Below, one piece after another: positions 8,600-17,271 of a DNA stretch of 64,000 nt (its first letter is position 1; the number at the start of each line of letters is the position of its first letter). The DNA lies in contig NZ_JAUSNR010000032.1 in NCBI RefSeq assembly GCF_030656345.1, forward strand, positions 124,001-188,000, read 5' to 3'. The notes beneath the pieces are model-generated. The model saw only the letters and a program-made list of their open reading frames with translations. It ran no database searches and was not told the origin of the DNA. Made by a program: the position numbers and the translations under genes. The DNA comes from Pseudotabrizicola sp. (GTDB taxonomy: Bacteria > Pseudomonadota > Alphaproteobacteria > Rhodobacterales > Rhodobacteraceae).

Positions 8600-10564
8600 A
8601 TGCCCCCCCTGTCCCGCCGCCAGTTCCTGCTGACCTCCACCGCTGGCAGCCTTGTGCTGCTGCACCCCTTTGCCGCGCATGCGCAGGCCGGTCAGGCCCA
8701 TCTGCGGATTCTGGCCACCACCGATCTGCACTGCCATGTGCAACCCTATGATTACTATGCCGACAAACCCAATGACACCATGGGTCTGGCCCGTACCGCC
8801 AGCCTGATCGCTGCCGTCCGGGCCGAGGCTGGCAACAGCATCACCGTCGACAATGGTGATTACATGCAGGGCAACCCGATGGCCGATTTCATCGCCTATG
8901 CGCGCGGCATGAAAGACGGCGATCTGCACCCGGTCATCGCCGGCATGAACGCGCTTGGCTTTGATGCGGGCACGCTGGGCAACCATGAATTCAACTACGG
9001 CCTGCCCTTCCTTGATCTGGTCAACGCCCGCGCCGATTTCCCGGTGCTTTGCGCCAACGTCGCCAGGACCCTTGGCGCCTCGCCGCGCGAAGATGACCTT
9101 TACGCCCCGCCTTACGTGATCCTCGACCGGGAACTCACCGATGGCAGCGGCGCTGCACTGCCGATCCGCATCGGGTTGATCGGCTTTGTCCCGCCGCAGA
9201 TTTTGCAATGGGACCGCAGCCATCTCGACGGCAAGGTTCAGACCCGGGATATCGTGCAGGCCGCGCAAGCCTGGGTGCCGCAGATGCGCGAAGACGGGGC
9301 CGATATCGTCATCGCCCTGTGCCATTCCGGCATCGACGCAGGCCCTTATGCCGAGGGGATGGAGAATGCCGCCCTGCATCTGGCCGGGGTCGATGGCATC
9401 GACGCGCTGGTGACCGGCCACCACCACCGCCAGTTCCCCGGCAGTGATTTTGAAGGCGACGGCATCGACAACGCCAAAGGCACCCTGCGCGGCAAACCCG
9501 CTGTGATGCCCGGCTTCTGGGGCAGCCATATGGGGTTGATCGACCTGATGCTGACCCATGACGGCGGCACATGGTCGGTCGCCGCCCACGAATCCACCCT
9601 GCGCCCGATTTACGAGCGGCTCGAAGACCGCTCCATCAAACCCCTCGCCGATGACTTCGCCCCCGCGATTGCGGCCACCGCCCAGACCCATGCCGATACC
9701 CTTGAGTATGTGCGGGCCGAGGTCGGCCAGACCTCTGCCCCGCTGCACAGCTATTTCGCGCTGGTCGCCGATGACCCGTCGGTGCAGATCGTCAGTCTGG
9801 CGCAGATGTGGTACGTTTCCCAGCTGCTGCAAGGCACCGAACACGAAGGCCTGCCGATCCTCTCCGCCGCCGCGCCGTTCAAGGCGGGCGGGCGCGGCGG
9901 GCCGGAGTATTACACCGATGTCGCAGTCGGTCCGGTCGCCATCAAGAACGTGGCCGACCTTTATCTCTACCCCAACACCCTGCAAGCTGTGCGGATCACC
10001 GGCGCGCAGCTGAAAGACTGGCTGGAACGCAGCGCCGGGATCTTCAACCAGATCACCCCCGGCGAGGCCGACCAGCCGCTGATCAACCCGGCCTTCCCCA
10101 GCTATAATTTCGATGTGATCGACGGCGTGACCTATCAGATCGACCTGACCCAGCCGTCCAGATATGACAGCGACGGTGCCTTGGTGGATGACACCGCCAA
10201 CCGCATCATCAACCTGATGTGGGACGGCGCGCCGGTTGAGCCCGCTGCCGAATTCATCGTCGCCACCAACAACTACCGCGCCGGCGGCGGCGGCAGCTTC
10301 CCCGGCACGGGGGCAAGCACCACCATCCTGCAAGCGCCCGACACCAACCGCGACGTGATCGTGCGCTATATCGTCGATCAGGGCACCATCAGCCCGGCAG
10401 CAGATGCAAACTGGAGCTTTGCCCCCGCAGGCGGCGCCACCGTGATCTTCGACACCGGCCCCAAAGCCGCAACCTACCTGCCCGAGATACAGGCCCGCGG
10501 GTTGATGATCGACCCCGCAGGGGACGGCGACGACGGCTTCGCCCGCTTTCGGATCACGCTGTAG
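8600..10564 (+). CDS. Secreted 2',3'-cyclic-nucleotide 2'-phosphodiesterase/3'-nucleotidase (CpdB-like)
   Basis: A periplasmic metallophosphoesterase of the 5'-nucleotidase/CpdB family that recovers nucleosides from extracellular nucleotides. A Tat-like signal, SRRQFLLTSTAGSLVLL, is followed by an AHAQA cleavage region. Metal-site motifs are TTDLHCHVQPYDYY, DNGDYMQG, GTLGNHEFNYGLP and VTGHHHRQFPG. The C-terminal nucleotidase domain has AAPFKAGGRGGPEYYTD and ATNNYRAGGGGSFPG. The ATG at 8600 has GAGG six bases upstream; an in-frame ATG at 8588 would add four residues. The length of about 654 residues is normal for CpdB. Export through Tat rather than Sec is an inference from the twin arginine. 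Confidence 0.9.
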   Translation: MPPLSRRQFLLTSTAGSLVLLHPFAAHAQAGQAHLRILATTDLHCHVQPYDYYADKPNDTMGLARTASLIAAVRAEAGNSITVDNGDYMQGNPMADFIAYARGMKDGDLHPVIAGMNALGFDAGTLGNHEFNYGLPFLDLVNARADFPVLCANVARTLGASPREDDLYAPPYVILDRELTDGSGAALPIRIGLIGFVPPQILQWDRSHLDGKVQTRDIVQAAQAWVPQMREDGADIVIALCHSGIDAGPYAEGMENAALHLAGVDGIDALVTGHHHRQFPGSDFEGDGIDNAKGTLRGKPAVMPGFWGSHMGLIDLMLTHDGGTWSVAAHESTLRPIYERLEDRSIKPLADDFAPAIAATAQTHADTLEYVRAEVGQTSAPLHSYFALVADDPSVQIVSLAQMWYVSQLLQGTEHEGLPILSAAAPFKAGGRGGPEYYTDVAVGPVAIKNVADLYLYPNTLQAVRITGAQLKDWLERSAGIFNQITPGEADQPLINPAFPSYNFDVIDGVTYQIDLTQPSRYDSDGALVDDTANRIINLMWDGAPVEPAAEFIVATNNYRAGGGGSFPGTGASTTILQAPDTNRDVIVRYIVDQGTISPAADANWSFAPAGGATVIFDTGPKAATYLPEIQARGLMIDPAGDGDDGFARFRITL

Positions 10565-10858
10565 CCGCGCAACCCGGCGGGGTGCCCAACAGGGCTACCG
10601 GCAGTACTGCGCCCAAAGCCCCCGGACCGTGGTCGCCCCCCCCTCAAGGGGCACCCTTAGTGGGAGGGGGGCGAGGGGACGGCTCTCAGCGTAGGGCGGG
10701 GTTCACCCCGCCACTCCAACGCAATACCCATGAGGGTCCGGCTGGCCCCGCCCATTTCGAAAAAAATGTTAAGTCTACACCGACAAGCCATTGCTTTCAT
10801 GACCTTCCACTCCCTGCAACACAGGCAGACACCGCCTCCCTTCTCCGCCGCCCCAAAA
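10565..10858. other. Intergenic region without a gene
   Basis: Two strands of C and G runs (around 10,636-10,676) can pair into a GC-rich hairpin. A GTAGGGCGGGG repeat follows at 10,691. No reading frame with family resemblance was seen. Confidence 0.6.
10691..10712. repeat. GTAGGGCGGGG-type short palindromic repeat
   Basis: GTAGGGCGGGG, TTCA, CCCCGCC. It is the second copy of the family seen at 8447 and 13,274. Confidence 0.55.
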
Positions 10859-10859
10859 G

Positions 10860-10892
10860 CAACAGGCGGGCAGAAGATCTGCCCGCCTGTTG
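10860..10892 (-). terminator. Rho-independent terminator of the NCS1 permease gene
   Basis: A 15-bp perfect stem CAACAGGCGGGCAGA/TCTGCCCGCCTGTTG has a 3-nt loop. On the minus strand it is followed by CTTTTGGGG. It lies 25 bp past the permease stop. Confidence 0.8.
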
Positions 10893-10916
10893 TCCTTTCA
10901 GTCTGACTTGTAGAAC

Positions 10917-12344
10917 TCAGCCCGCCAGGGTGCCTTTGCAGCGCTGATAATAGATCCCGCCGCCCAGAAGCGCACCGATCACCCAGGCATAGCCCTGCAA
11001 CTGCTCCAGCACCGGAACCCAGACCGTCGCCACCGAAAACACCGCCGCGATGCCAAAGGCCAGCAGCGCGTGCTGGTTCCAGCCATTGCCATAGTGATAG
11101 ACCCCGCCGTCCATATTATACAGATCGTCGCGGTTCAGCACCTGCTTGCGGATCAGATAGTAATCCACCACCAGAATCCCATAGAGCGGGGCCAGCGTCG
11201 CGCCCAGCGTGTTCACAAAGCCGCTGATCCCGATCGAACTGATCACCGCCGTCCACAACCCGCCAATCACCAGCGCAAAAACCGAGGTGACAATCCCCGC
11301 CTGACGAAAGCTGATCCGCCCGGGGGCCAGATTGGCAATCCCGTTCACCGCCGGGATGAAGTTGGCCACCAGATTGATGCCCACCGTCGCCGCAAAGAAG
11401 GTGATCGCCGCGATCACTCCCAGCAGCACGCTATCGGTCCGCTCCACAATCTCGGTCGGGTTGATGATCTGCTCGCCGTACACCGCCGCAGCGCCTGCGG
11501 TGGTCAGCAGCGCCAGCGCCGAGAACAGGATCATGTTCAGCGGCAGCCCGGCCAGATTTCCCTTGACCATCGCATCCTTTGACTTGGCATAGCGCGAGAA
11601 ATCGCTGAAATTGATCATCACGGCGGCGAAATAGGCGATCATCGTGCCGACAATCGCGATGAACCCGGCAAATTCCGTGCCCCATGTGCCGTCCGGGTTG
11701 GCAAAGATCGTCGCCGCCTGCTGCAACAGCTGGCCGTCAGACTTCACCCACAGCACGGCGACCAGCCCGATCATCACCGCATAGACAAAGGGGCCGGCAA
11801 TGTTCAGGAAGGTTGCCACCCAGGTCATGCCGCGCCAGAAGATCACGATATGGAAGGCCCAGACAATCAGGAACGACAGCCAGTCGATCCCGGTCATCCC
11901 CAGAAACTCACCCCCACCCGAGGCCCCGGTGATCAGCCGGATCAGCAGTGCCAGCGCGGTTGAGGCAAAGTAAACCTGCACCCCGTACCAGAACACCGCC
12001 ACAATCGCGCGCAGAATGGCCGGCAGCTTCGCCCCGGCCGTGCCCATGCTGGCGCGGGCGAACACCGGATAGGGAATGCCGTATTTTTCACCGGCAGCGC
12101 CCGACAGGTTCACCAGAAACATCACGAACAGCCCGGCCGCGATCAGGGCGGCAAAGGCGGTCCAGCCGCTGACGCCATAGCCGATGAACAGCGATGCCAC
12201 GAGGCTGTAGCCGAACAATGACTGCACATCATTGGCCCAGACGTTGAAAATCGCGAACCAGCCCCATGTCTTTTCATGCGGCTCGGTCGGACGCAGCGCG
12301 TCCTCGTCTCCCGCCAGGTCTTCGGTCGCTGTCATGACTGCCAT
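10917..12344 (-). CDS. NCS1 family nucleobase/cytosine-type permease
   Basis: A 475-residue membrane protein of the nucleobase:cation symporter-1 family, which takes up cytosine, purines, uracil, allantoin, hydantoins or thiamine. About twelve hydrophobic segments are visible. Typical pieces are FAIFNVWANDVQSLFGYSLVAS near the start, YPVFARASMG, and INFSDFSRYAKS in the middle. The ATG at 12,344 follows AAGGAAGGGA. It is divergent from a GntR regulator that probably controls it. I cannot name the substrate. Confidence 0.88.
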   Translation of the reverse strand: MAVMTATEDLAGDEDALRPTEPHEKTWGWFAIFNVWANDVQSLFGYSLVASLFIGYGVSGWTAFAALIAAGLFVMFLVNLSGAAGEKYGIPYPVFARASMGTAGAKLPAILRAIVAVFWYGVQVYFASTALALLIRLITGASGGGEFLGMTGIDWLSFLIVWAFHIVIFWRGMTWVATFLNIAGPFVYAVMIGLVAVLWVKSDGQLLQQAATIFANPDGTWGTEFAGFIAIVGTMIAYFAAVMINFSDFSRYAKSKDAMVKGNLAGLPLNMILFSALALLTTAGAAAVYGEQIINPTEIVERTDSVLLGVIAAITFFAATVGINLVANFIPAVNGIANLAPGRISFRQAGIVTSVFALVIGGLWTAVISSIGISGFVNTLGATLAPLYGILVVDYYLIRKQVLNRDDLYNMDGGVYHYGNGWNQHALLAFGIAAVFSVATVWVPVLEQLQGYAWVIGALLGGGIYYQRCKGTLAG

Positions 12345-12451
12345 TGTGTTGTCCCTTCCTTTGTTGGTCTGTGCCGTCTTGCTGGTCCCCGGGCTGTTGA
12401 CCGCCCGTTCATGTGACGCTTTGCCACTGGCATGGCGCAAGACATTTATCG

Positions 12452-12461
12452 TAACATGTTA
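12452..12461. promoter_or_regulatory. Candidate GntR operator between the permease and regulator genes
   Basis: TAACATGTTA, a perfect 10-bp palindrome set in CGTAACATGTTAGG, lies in the 170-bp divergent promoter region. FadR-subfamily GntR proteins bind short palindromes of this size. Its role is an inference from position and symmetry. Confidence 0.4.
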
Positions 12462-12514
12462 GGCAGAGGCCCAGCAACAGACTACATAGCACGGCAAAGA
12501 AGGACCTTATTGAA

Positions 12515-13246
12515 ATGAAAGACAATCGGCCCGCTGCCCCTGCGGATACCACCGACGCCGATGGAAACGGCACCGGGTCCGGCGTTCGCACAGATCACCC
12601 GCAGGGCGATCAGTCCGATCAGGCGCACCGGGCCCTTGTCGACGGGTTGCGTGGCGGCACCCTGCGCAGCGGCATGTTCCTGTCAATGCCGATGCTGGTC
12701 ACTGAGCTGGGCTTCCCCCTCGCCGCCGTGCGGGAAGCGGTCAAGCGCGCCGAGGCCGCCGGTCTGGTCCGCATCCTGCCCAAACGCGGCGTCATGGTCA
12801 TGACCGCCGACCCGGACACCACGCGCGACTGCATGGATCTGCGCGCGATGCTCGACCTGCACGGCGCGCGCCGTCTGCTGGCGGGGGCGGATGCCCTGCC
12901 GCTCGCCGCCCTGCGCGCCACGCATGAGGCGCTGCTGCACGACGCAAGCGCCCCCGCCGCGCCCGACCTGCAGCGCCGCGCGATCACCACCGACCTGTCG
13001 CTGCACGACGCGCTCGCCACCGGGCTGGACGGCCCGGTGCTGCGCCGGCTCTATGCCGAAAACCGCGACCGCATCGCCGTGATCCAGACCCAGCGCCCGT
13101 TTCTGGCCGACCGCATCATCCCCGCCATGACTGAACATCTGGCCATCATTGCAGCACTCGAGGCCCGCGACCTGCCCGCCGTCGAGCAGACCATCCGCAC
13201 CCACCTGACCAACACCCTGCGCTGGTGGGGGATCGACAGCCGCTGA
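12515..13246 (+). CDS. GntR family transcriptional regulator (FCD/FadR subfamily)
   Basis: A 243-residue regulator. The winged helix (residues about 38-95) reads ALVDGLRGGTLRSG...MPMLVTELGFPLAAVREAVKRAEAAGLVRILPKRGVMV, with the usual VREA recognition helix. The C-terminal all-helical FCD ligand domain has LHDALATGLDGPVLRRLY and TEHLAIIAALEARDLPAVEQTIRTHL. It is divergent from the NCS1 permease and likely represses it until a nucleobase-like ligand binds (inference). Confidence 0.87.
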   Translation: MKDNRPAAPADTTDADGNGTGSGVRTDHPQGDQSDQAHRALVDGLRGGTLRSGMFLSMPMLVTELGFPLAAVREAVKRAEAAGLVRILPKRGVMVMTADPDTTRDCMDLRAMLDLHGARRLLAGADALPLAALRATHEALLHDASAPAAPDLQRRAITTDLSLHDALATGLDGPVLRRLYAENRDRIAVIQTQRPFLADRIIPAMTEHLAIIAALEARDLPAVEQTIRTHLTNTLRWWGIDSR

Positions 13247-13273
13247 CCGCAATTCTCCTGCATCGCACAAACA

Positions 13274-13297
13274 AGGGCGGGGAGACCCCCGCCCTAC
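13274..13297. repeat. GTAGGGCGGGG-type repeat overlapping the DUF4169 stop codon
   Basis: AGGGCGGGG, AGA, CCCCCGCCCTAC. The CTA at 13,294-13,296 is the complement of the DUF4169 stop codon, so the repeat abuts and terminates that small gene. Confidence 0.55.
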
Positions 13298-13470
13298 GGG
13301 TCACGCTTGTGTCCATCCAGATCTCGGGCGGCTTTTTCGGCTTCGGCCTTTTGCCGGTCGCGCTCAGTTCGGGTCAGGCCGGATTTCGCCGCGTTTTCAT
13401 CCGCCTTGGCGCGGGCGGTCTTGCGGGCGGCCTGCTTTCTGGCTTGGCGCAGGTTGACGATCTCGGCCAT
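13294..13470 (-). CDS. DUF4169 family small protein
   Basis: A 58-residue highly charged protein starting MAEIVNLRQARKQAARK and ending DLDGHKRDP. This is the pattern of DUF4169, a small family found next to fumC in Rhodobacterales. It is rich in Arg, Lys, Ala and Glu and probably forms one or two helices; the function is unknown. It lies downstream of fumC on the same strand. That supports the 3' end of fumC and this gene being native neighbours from one alphaproteobacterium. Confidence 0.8.
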   Translation of the reverse strand: MAEIVNLRQARKQAARKTARAKADENAAKSGLTRTERDRQKAEAEKAARDLDGHKRDP

Positions 13471-13506
13471 GTGCTTAACGCTCCCTGCCCGCAGCAGGGG
13501 CTGCGG

Positions 13507-13562
13507 GCGTTCGATGCTTCGAACGCTCCACCGGAGCTGTTGGTCCGGGTCAGCTGACCCGG
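13507..13562 (-). terminator. Two stem-loops downstream of fumC
   Basis: GCGTTCGA/TCGAACGC with a TGCT loop (13,507-13,526), and an 18-bp perfect palindrome CCGGGTCAGCTGACCCGG (13,545-13,562) immediately after the fumC stop. They probably separate fumC from DUF4169 transcripts. There is no T run, so confidence is moderate. Confidence 0.5.
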
Positions 13563-13570
13563 ATCGTCTT

Positions 13571-14959
13571 TCACCCCTTGGGGCCGATCATATCCTCGGG
13601 CCGCACCACGCGGTCAAAGGTCTCGGCATCGACAAAGCCAAGCGCAATCGCTTCTTCTTTCAGGGTGGTGCCGTTCTTGTGGGCGGTTTTGGCCACTTTG
13701 GTCGCGTTGTCATAGCCGATGGTGGGGGCAAGTGCCGTGACCAGCATCAGCGATTCCTTCATCAGCTTGTCGATGCGCGGAATGTTGGCTTGGGTGCCCA
13801 CCACCATATTGTCGGTGAACGACCCGGCCGCATCGCCCAGAAGCTGCATGGATTGCAGCAGGTTATACGACATCATCGGGTTGTAGACGTTCAGTTCAAA
13901 GTGCCCTTGCGATCCGGCAAAGCCGATGGCGGCGTCATTGCCCATCACATGGGCGCAGACCATGGTCAGCGCCTCGGCCTGCGTCGGGTTGACCTTGCCC
14001 GGCATGATCGAACTGCCGGGCTCGTTGGCCGGTAGTTTTAACTCGGCAAACCCGGTGCGCGGGCCTGAGCCGAGCAGGCGCAAATCATTGGCGATTTTCA
14101 TCAGGGCCACGGCGAGGGTTTTCAGTGCACCGGACAGACTGGTCAGGGGTTCGTGGCCAGCCAGGGCGGCGAATTTGTTGGGTGCGGTGACCAGCGGTAG
14201 GCCGCTCAAGGCCGCGAGTTCGGCGGCGATGGCCTCGGCAAAACCCGGCGGCGCATTGAGCCCGGTGCCGACGGCAGTGCCGCCCTGAGCGAGTTCGCAA
14301 ACCGCCGGCAGGGTGGCGCGGATCGCTCGCTCGGCATAGTCGAGCTGGGCGACGAAAGCAGAGAGTTCCTGGCCGAAGGTGATCGGTGTGGCATCCATCA
14401 TGTGAGTGCGCCCGGTTTTCACCAGTTTACTGTGGCGTGCGGCTTGCTCGGCCAGCCCGCCAGACAGTTCGGCCAGGGCCGGCAGCAAGTCATGCAGCAG
14501 GGCGCTGGCCGCGGCGATGTGCATGGCCGTGGGGAAGCTGTCGTTGGAGCTTTGTGCGCGGTTGACATGATCATTGGGGTGCACCGGACTCTTGCCGCCG
14601 CGCGCGCTGCCGGCCAGTTCGTTGGCGCGGCCGGCGATCACCTCGTTGACGTTCATGTTGCTCTGGGTGCCGCTGCCGGTTTGCCACACTACCAAGGGGA
14701 ATTGCTCATCATGCTGGCCGGCCAGTACTTCGTCGGCGGCTTGCTCGATCAGCCTGGCAATGTCCGGCGGGAGGTCGCCGATGCGGTCATTGACCCGCGC
14801 GGCGGCTTTCTTGATCAAGGCCAGGGCATGCAAAACGGCCACTGGCATGCGCTCCTCGCCGATGGCGAAGTTGACCAGTGAGCGTTGGGTTTGCGCGCCC
14901 CAGTAAGCCGTTTCAGGTACTTCAATGGGGCCCAGGCTGTCGGTTTCGGTGCGGCTCAT
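13571..14959 (-). CDS. fumC: Class II fumarate hydratase, chimeric between two bacterial lineages
   Basis: Fumarase C, the fumarate/malate hydratase of the TCA cycle. The intact frame of 462 residues starts [21 protein letters not shown] and carries [13 protein letters not shown], the [11 protein letters not shown] region, [16 protein letters not shown] and the superfamily signature [13 protein letters not shown]. Up to that signature the sequence is of the Pseudomonas FumC type. After it ([35 protein letters not shown] through the C-terminal [12 protein letters not shown]) it is of the Rhodobacterales type. The flanking genes switch lineage at the same point. GGAG precedes the ATG at 14,959. 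The fused protein may or may not exist in a cell. Confidence 0.85.
   Translation of the reverse strand: MSRTETDSLGPIEVPETAYWGAQTQRSLVNFAIGEERMPVAVLHALALIKKAAARVNDRIGDLPPDIARLIEQAADEVLAGQHDEQFPLVVWQTGSGTQSNMNVNEVIAGRANELAGSARGGKSPVHPNDHVNRAQSSNDSFPTAMHIAAASALLHDLLPALAELSGGLAEQAARHSKLVKTGRTHMMDATPITFGQELSAFVAQLDYAERAIRATLPAVCELAQGGTAVGTGLNAPPGFAEAIAAELAALSGLPLVTAPNKFAALAGHEPLTSLSGALKTLAVALMKIANDLRLLGSGPRTGFAELKLPANEPGSSIMPGKVNPTQAEALTMVCAHVMGNDAAIGFAGSQGHFELNVYNPMMSYNLLQSMQLLGDAAGSFTDNMVVGTQANIPRIDKLMKESLMLVTALAPTIGYDNATKVAKTAHKNGTTLKEEAIALGFVDAETFDRVVRPEDMIGPKG
13985..14030. other. Junction between alphaproteobacterial and Pseudomonas DNA
   Basis: This stretch encodes the universally conserved [13 protein letters not shown] of fumC. 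Codon choice, protein type, neighbouring genes and intergenic repeat families all change here. The exact base cannot be assigned because the word is conserved on both sides. Confidence 0.75.
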
Positions 14960-15067
14960 GGAACTCTCCAGAAGGCGATTCAGCAAGTTTAGGCCGCTGC
15001 AAGGGTTCGCAGGTTCCCTGGCAGGTTATTTGTCTCGCTTGTGCTGACAGTCCTGATTGCATGGGCT

Positions 15068-16063
15068 CTACCAGCGCGCCTGGGTTTTGCCCAGCCAGCC
15101 GAGTGCTCGATCCACTGGCACACATGCGCCGGTTGGGCCGCGGAGCATGCCGTCAAAGTGACCAAACCATTGTTTGGTATCGGCGTAGAAGGGGCCGAGG
15201 CGCGGGTAGGCTTTATGTAGCTGCTGTGCAGTGAAGGTCAAATCGACACGTCCGTCGAGACTGTTCAGGCGCCATGGCGCCAGTGGTGTCTGGGGTTGTT
15301 GGATCAGTACCTGGGTATCCAGGTGCAACAGTTCGCCGCCGAACCACAAGGCGTTTTCCGACAAGCCGCTGTGATCGGTCCAGCCTGCCCCGAAATTACC
15401 GGCAATGCCGCCCGGCGCGGCAAAGGCGGCGCGTGTCCAGTGACTGTGCAATGGCCAGACACCGCGGCCAAAGTCCATGGCGGCAAAGCTGTGCCCGGCT
15501 ACGCAGCTGTAGTGCCGGTTACCCAGTTGCACGCTGCCGCTGGTTGGCAGCCCCATTTGCCGGCAGGTGGCATGAAAGTGTCGCGGGCCGAGCGGGGCGA
15601 TCAGATTGACCGAGTCGAGGTGGGCAGGCCGCTGGATATCCAGATCAACCTGCAGTGGTTGGCCGCCGATGTCTGGCGCAGCGGCCGTCAGTCTTGTGCG
15701 CCCAGGCTGTTCGATAACGCGCACTTGCAGGCGTGGGTGGCAGAACTCATGGCTTTGCTCAGGCTGGCTCGGCAGTCCACAGCCTTTCGCAAGCAGGCGC
15801 AACTGACTATGCGCAACCGCCTGGCCAGTGCTCAGGTCGAGGAAATAGGCAGCGCCGTAACCCACATAGTCGAGGTCGGCCTGGGTCAGGGAGAGCATCC
15901 AGTGCGGGGTGGTAATGCACCAGTGGTTCCAGCGTTTACGGCGGCCGAGATGACCGGGCAGGGCGCAGTCGACTCGAGGGCGCGGCGACCAGCCAATGGC
16001 CTGCGGATTGAGCTGGCCTTGAGCGTCGCACAGGGCTATCGCACAAGAGGTGTGTGGGCTCAT
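15068..16063 (-). CDS. DUF2804 domain-containing protein
   Basis: A 331-residue protein of the DUF2804 family. Typical pieces are GHLGRRKRWNHWCITTPHWMLSLTQADLDYVGYGAAYFLDL near the start, DFGRGVWPLHSHWTRAAFA and LDGRVDLTFTAQQLHKA later, and the end FDGMLRGPTGACVPVDRALGWL. The family resembles a lipocalin/beta-sandwich fold and has no assigned reaction. The ATG at 16,063 is used. It is co-oriented with fumC with about 100 bp between them. It is the first complete gene of the Pseudomonas-like part. Confidence 0.82.
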   Translation of the reverse strand: MSPHTSCAIALCDAQGQLNPQAIGWSPRPRVDCALPGHLGRRKRWNHWCITTPHWMLSLTQADLDYVGYGAAYFLDLSTGQAVAHSQLRLLAKGCGLPSQPEQSHEFCHPRLQVRVIEQPGRTRLTAAAPDIGGQPLQVDLDIQRPAHLDSVNLIAPLGPRHFHATCRQMGLPTSGSVQLGNRHYSCVAGHSFAAMDFGRGVWPLHSHWTRAAFAAPGGIAGNFGAGWTDHSGLSENALWFGGELLHLDTQVLIQQPQTPLAPWRLNSLDGRVDLTFTAQQLHKAYPRLGPFYADTKQWFGHFDGMLRGPTGACVPVDRALGWLGKTQARW

Positions 16064-16297
16064 CGGTTACGTCCATGTATGTTGCTGCACGCAGCGCAGC
16101 GAGTTCGCCGGCATCGAAGCGCGTAGAAGTTATCTTGATATAGGTTGAGCTTGCCCGTACCGACAGGGCAGGGCAAGTGCTGGCATTCTGATCTGCCCTG
16201 ATTAGGACGGCGTTTGCTTGAGTGGCAGGCGGGCTTGGGCACAAAATGGCCGGTATTGGGTCATACATGACTCGTCCTATTTAATCCGGAGCCAAAA

Positions 16298-16798
16298 ATG
16301 TCACGTTTACCTGCCCTCTGCGCCGTCGCCATATTAACCTGCGGCAGCGCTCAGGTGTTTGCCGATGCCACCAGTCATGCGGCCGATGCGGAGCGTTTTC
16401 TGCAACTGGCCCAAGCCGACAAACTGGTGGTGCCAGTCTATGCCCAGGTGCAACAGATGTTCGCCCAGCGGTTTGCCGAAAGCGGCACGGGCAAGAACAA
16501 ACAGGCGCTGCTGGAAACCTATCAGGCCAAGGCCAACGCCGAGCTGGACCGGGCGGTTGCCTGGGACAAGCTCAAGCCCGACATGATTACGCTCTACACC
16601 AGCAATTTCAACGAGCAGGAATTGCAGGAATTGGTTAGTTTCTATCAATCGCCATTGGGCCAGAAAGTCTTGCAAAAAATGCCGATGCTGACCGAGCAGT
16701 CGGCGCAGCTGACCCAGGGTAAACTGCAAGCAGCCGTGCCGAAAGTGAATAAGCTGCTGGCGGACATGACCACTGAGCTGGAGCCGAAAAAACCGTGA
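16298..16798 (+). CDS. DUF2059 domain-containing secreted protein
   Basis: A 166-residue protein with a Sec signal peptide (SRLPALCAVAILTCGSAQVFA, cleavage near residue 23) and a helical DUF2059 domain. The domain is recognised from LYTSNFNEQELQELVSFYQSPLGQKVLQKMPML. It is predicted periplasmic and its function is unknown. It lies 13 bp upstream of a BolA gene and probably shares its transcript. Confidence 0.83.
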   Translation: MSRLPALCAVAILTCGSAQVFADATSHAADAERFLQLAQADKLVVPVYAQVQQMFAQRFAESGTGKNKQALLETYQAKANAELDRAVAWDKLKPDMITLYTSNFNEQELQELVSFYQSPLGQKVLQKMPMLTEQSAQLTQGKLQAAVPKVNKLLADMTTELEPKKP

Positions 16799-16811
16799 AT
16801 GGAGTTTTAAT

Positions 16812-17105
16812 ATGTCGAAATTAGCTCAACTGCAGACTGCCTTGGCTGCACTTGATCCTTTGCATCTTGAGGTGCTGGACGAAAGTCACATGCACAGCAG
16901 GGGGCTGGAAACCCATTACAAAGCCGTGATCGTCAGCCCTTTATTTACGGGCTTGAATGCAGTGAAGCGCCATCAGAAGGTCTACGCCAGCCTGGGCGAC
17001 TTGATGGCTCAGGTGCATGCCTTGGCGTTGCACACCTATACCCCCGAGGAGTGGGCGCAGCAAGGTGTCGCGCCAGCCTCGCCGACCTGTAAAGGTGGGC
17101 ATTGA
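16812..17105 (+). CDS. BolA family protein
   Basis: A 97-residue BolA/IbaG-type protein. The signature is DESHMHSRGLETHYKAVIVSPLFTGLNAVKRHQKVYASLGDLMAQVHALALHTYTPEEW. BolA proteins pair with monothiol glutaredoxins in Fe-S handling and also affect morphology and stress responses. GGAG precedes the ATG. It sits between DUF2059 and trhO, as in many pseudomonads, and is followed by a strong terminator. Confidence 0.9.
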   Translation: MSKLAQLQTALAALDPLHLEVLDESHMHSRGLETHYKAVIVSPLFTGLNAVKRHQKVYASLGDLMAQVHALALHTYTPEEWAQQGVAPASPTCKGGH

Positions 17106-17192
17106 TGCGGCGAGAATAGCGCAGGGGATAGATCCTTGAGCCGCTGTTGATTCGCTCTACACGGCAAGCGCCAAGAAAAGTAAACTACCCAG

Positions 17193-17221
17193 CGCGCCGG
17201 CTCATGCCGGCGCGTTTTTTT
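17193..17221 (+). terminator. Rho-independent terminator after bolA
   Basis: A 9-bp stem CGCGCCGGC/GCCGGCGCG with a TCAT loop is followed by seven T residues. It separates the DUF2059-bolA transcript from trhO. Confidence 0.93.
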
Positions 17222-17271
17222 GCAATCCCAGTCCGCTCTTTACGTGGGCGACTACTGAAGGAAGAAGTTCG

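Noticed and set aside
8366..10333. A 655-codon open frame antisense to the CpdB-like gene
   Set aside because: It mirrors the codon pattern of a high-GC gene on the other strand. The plus-strand protein has a signal peptide and complete family motifs; the antisense product has none.
1..13990. Alphaproteobacterial block as a genomic island acquired by a Pseudomonas
   Set aside because: It is made of housekeeping genes in native Rhodobacterales order (xseA, purD, lysC, ptsP), with no integrase, att site or mobile gene. The single seam lies in a conserved coding word. Misassembly explains it better.
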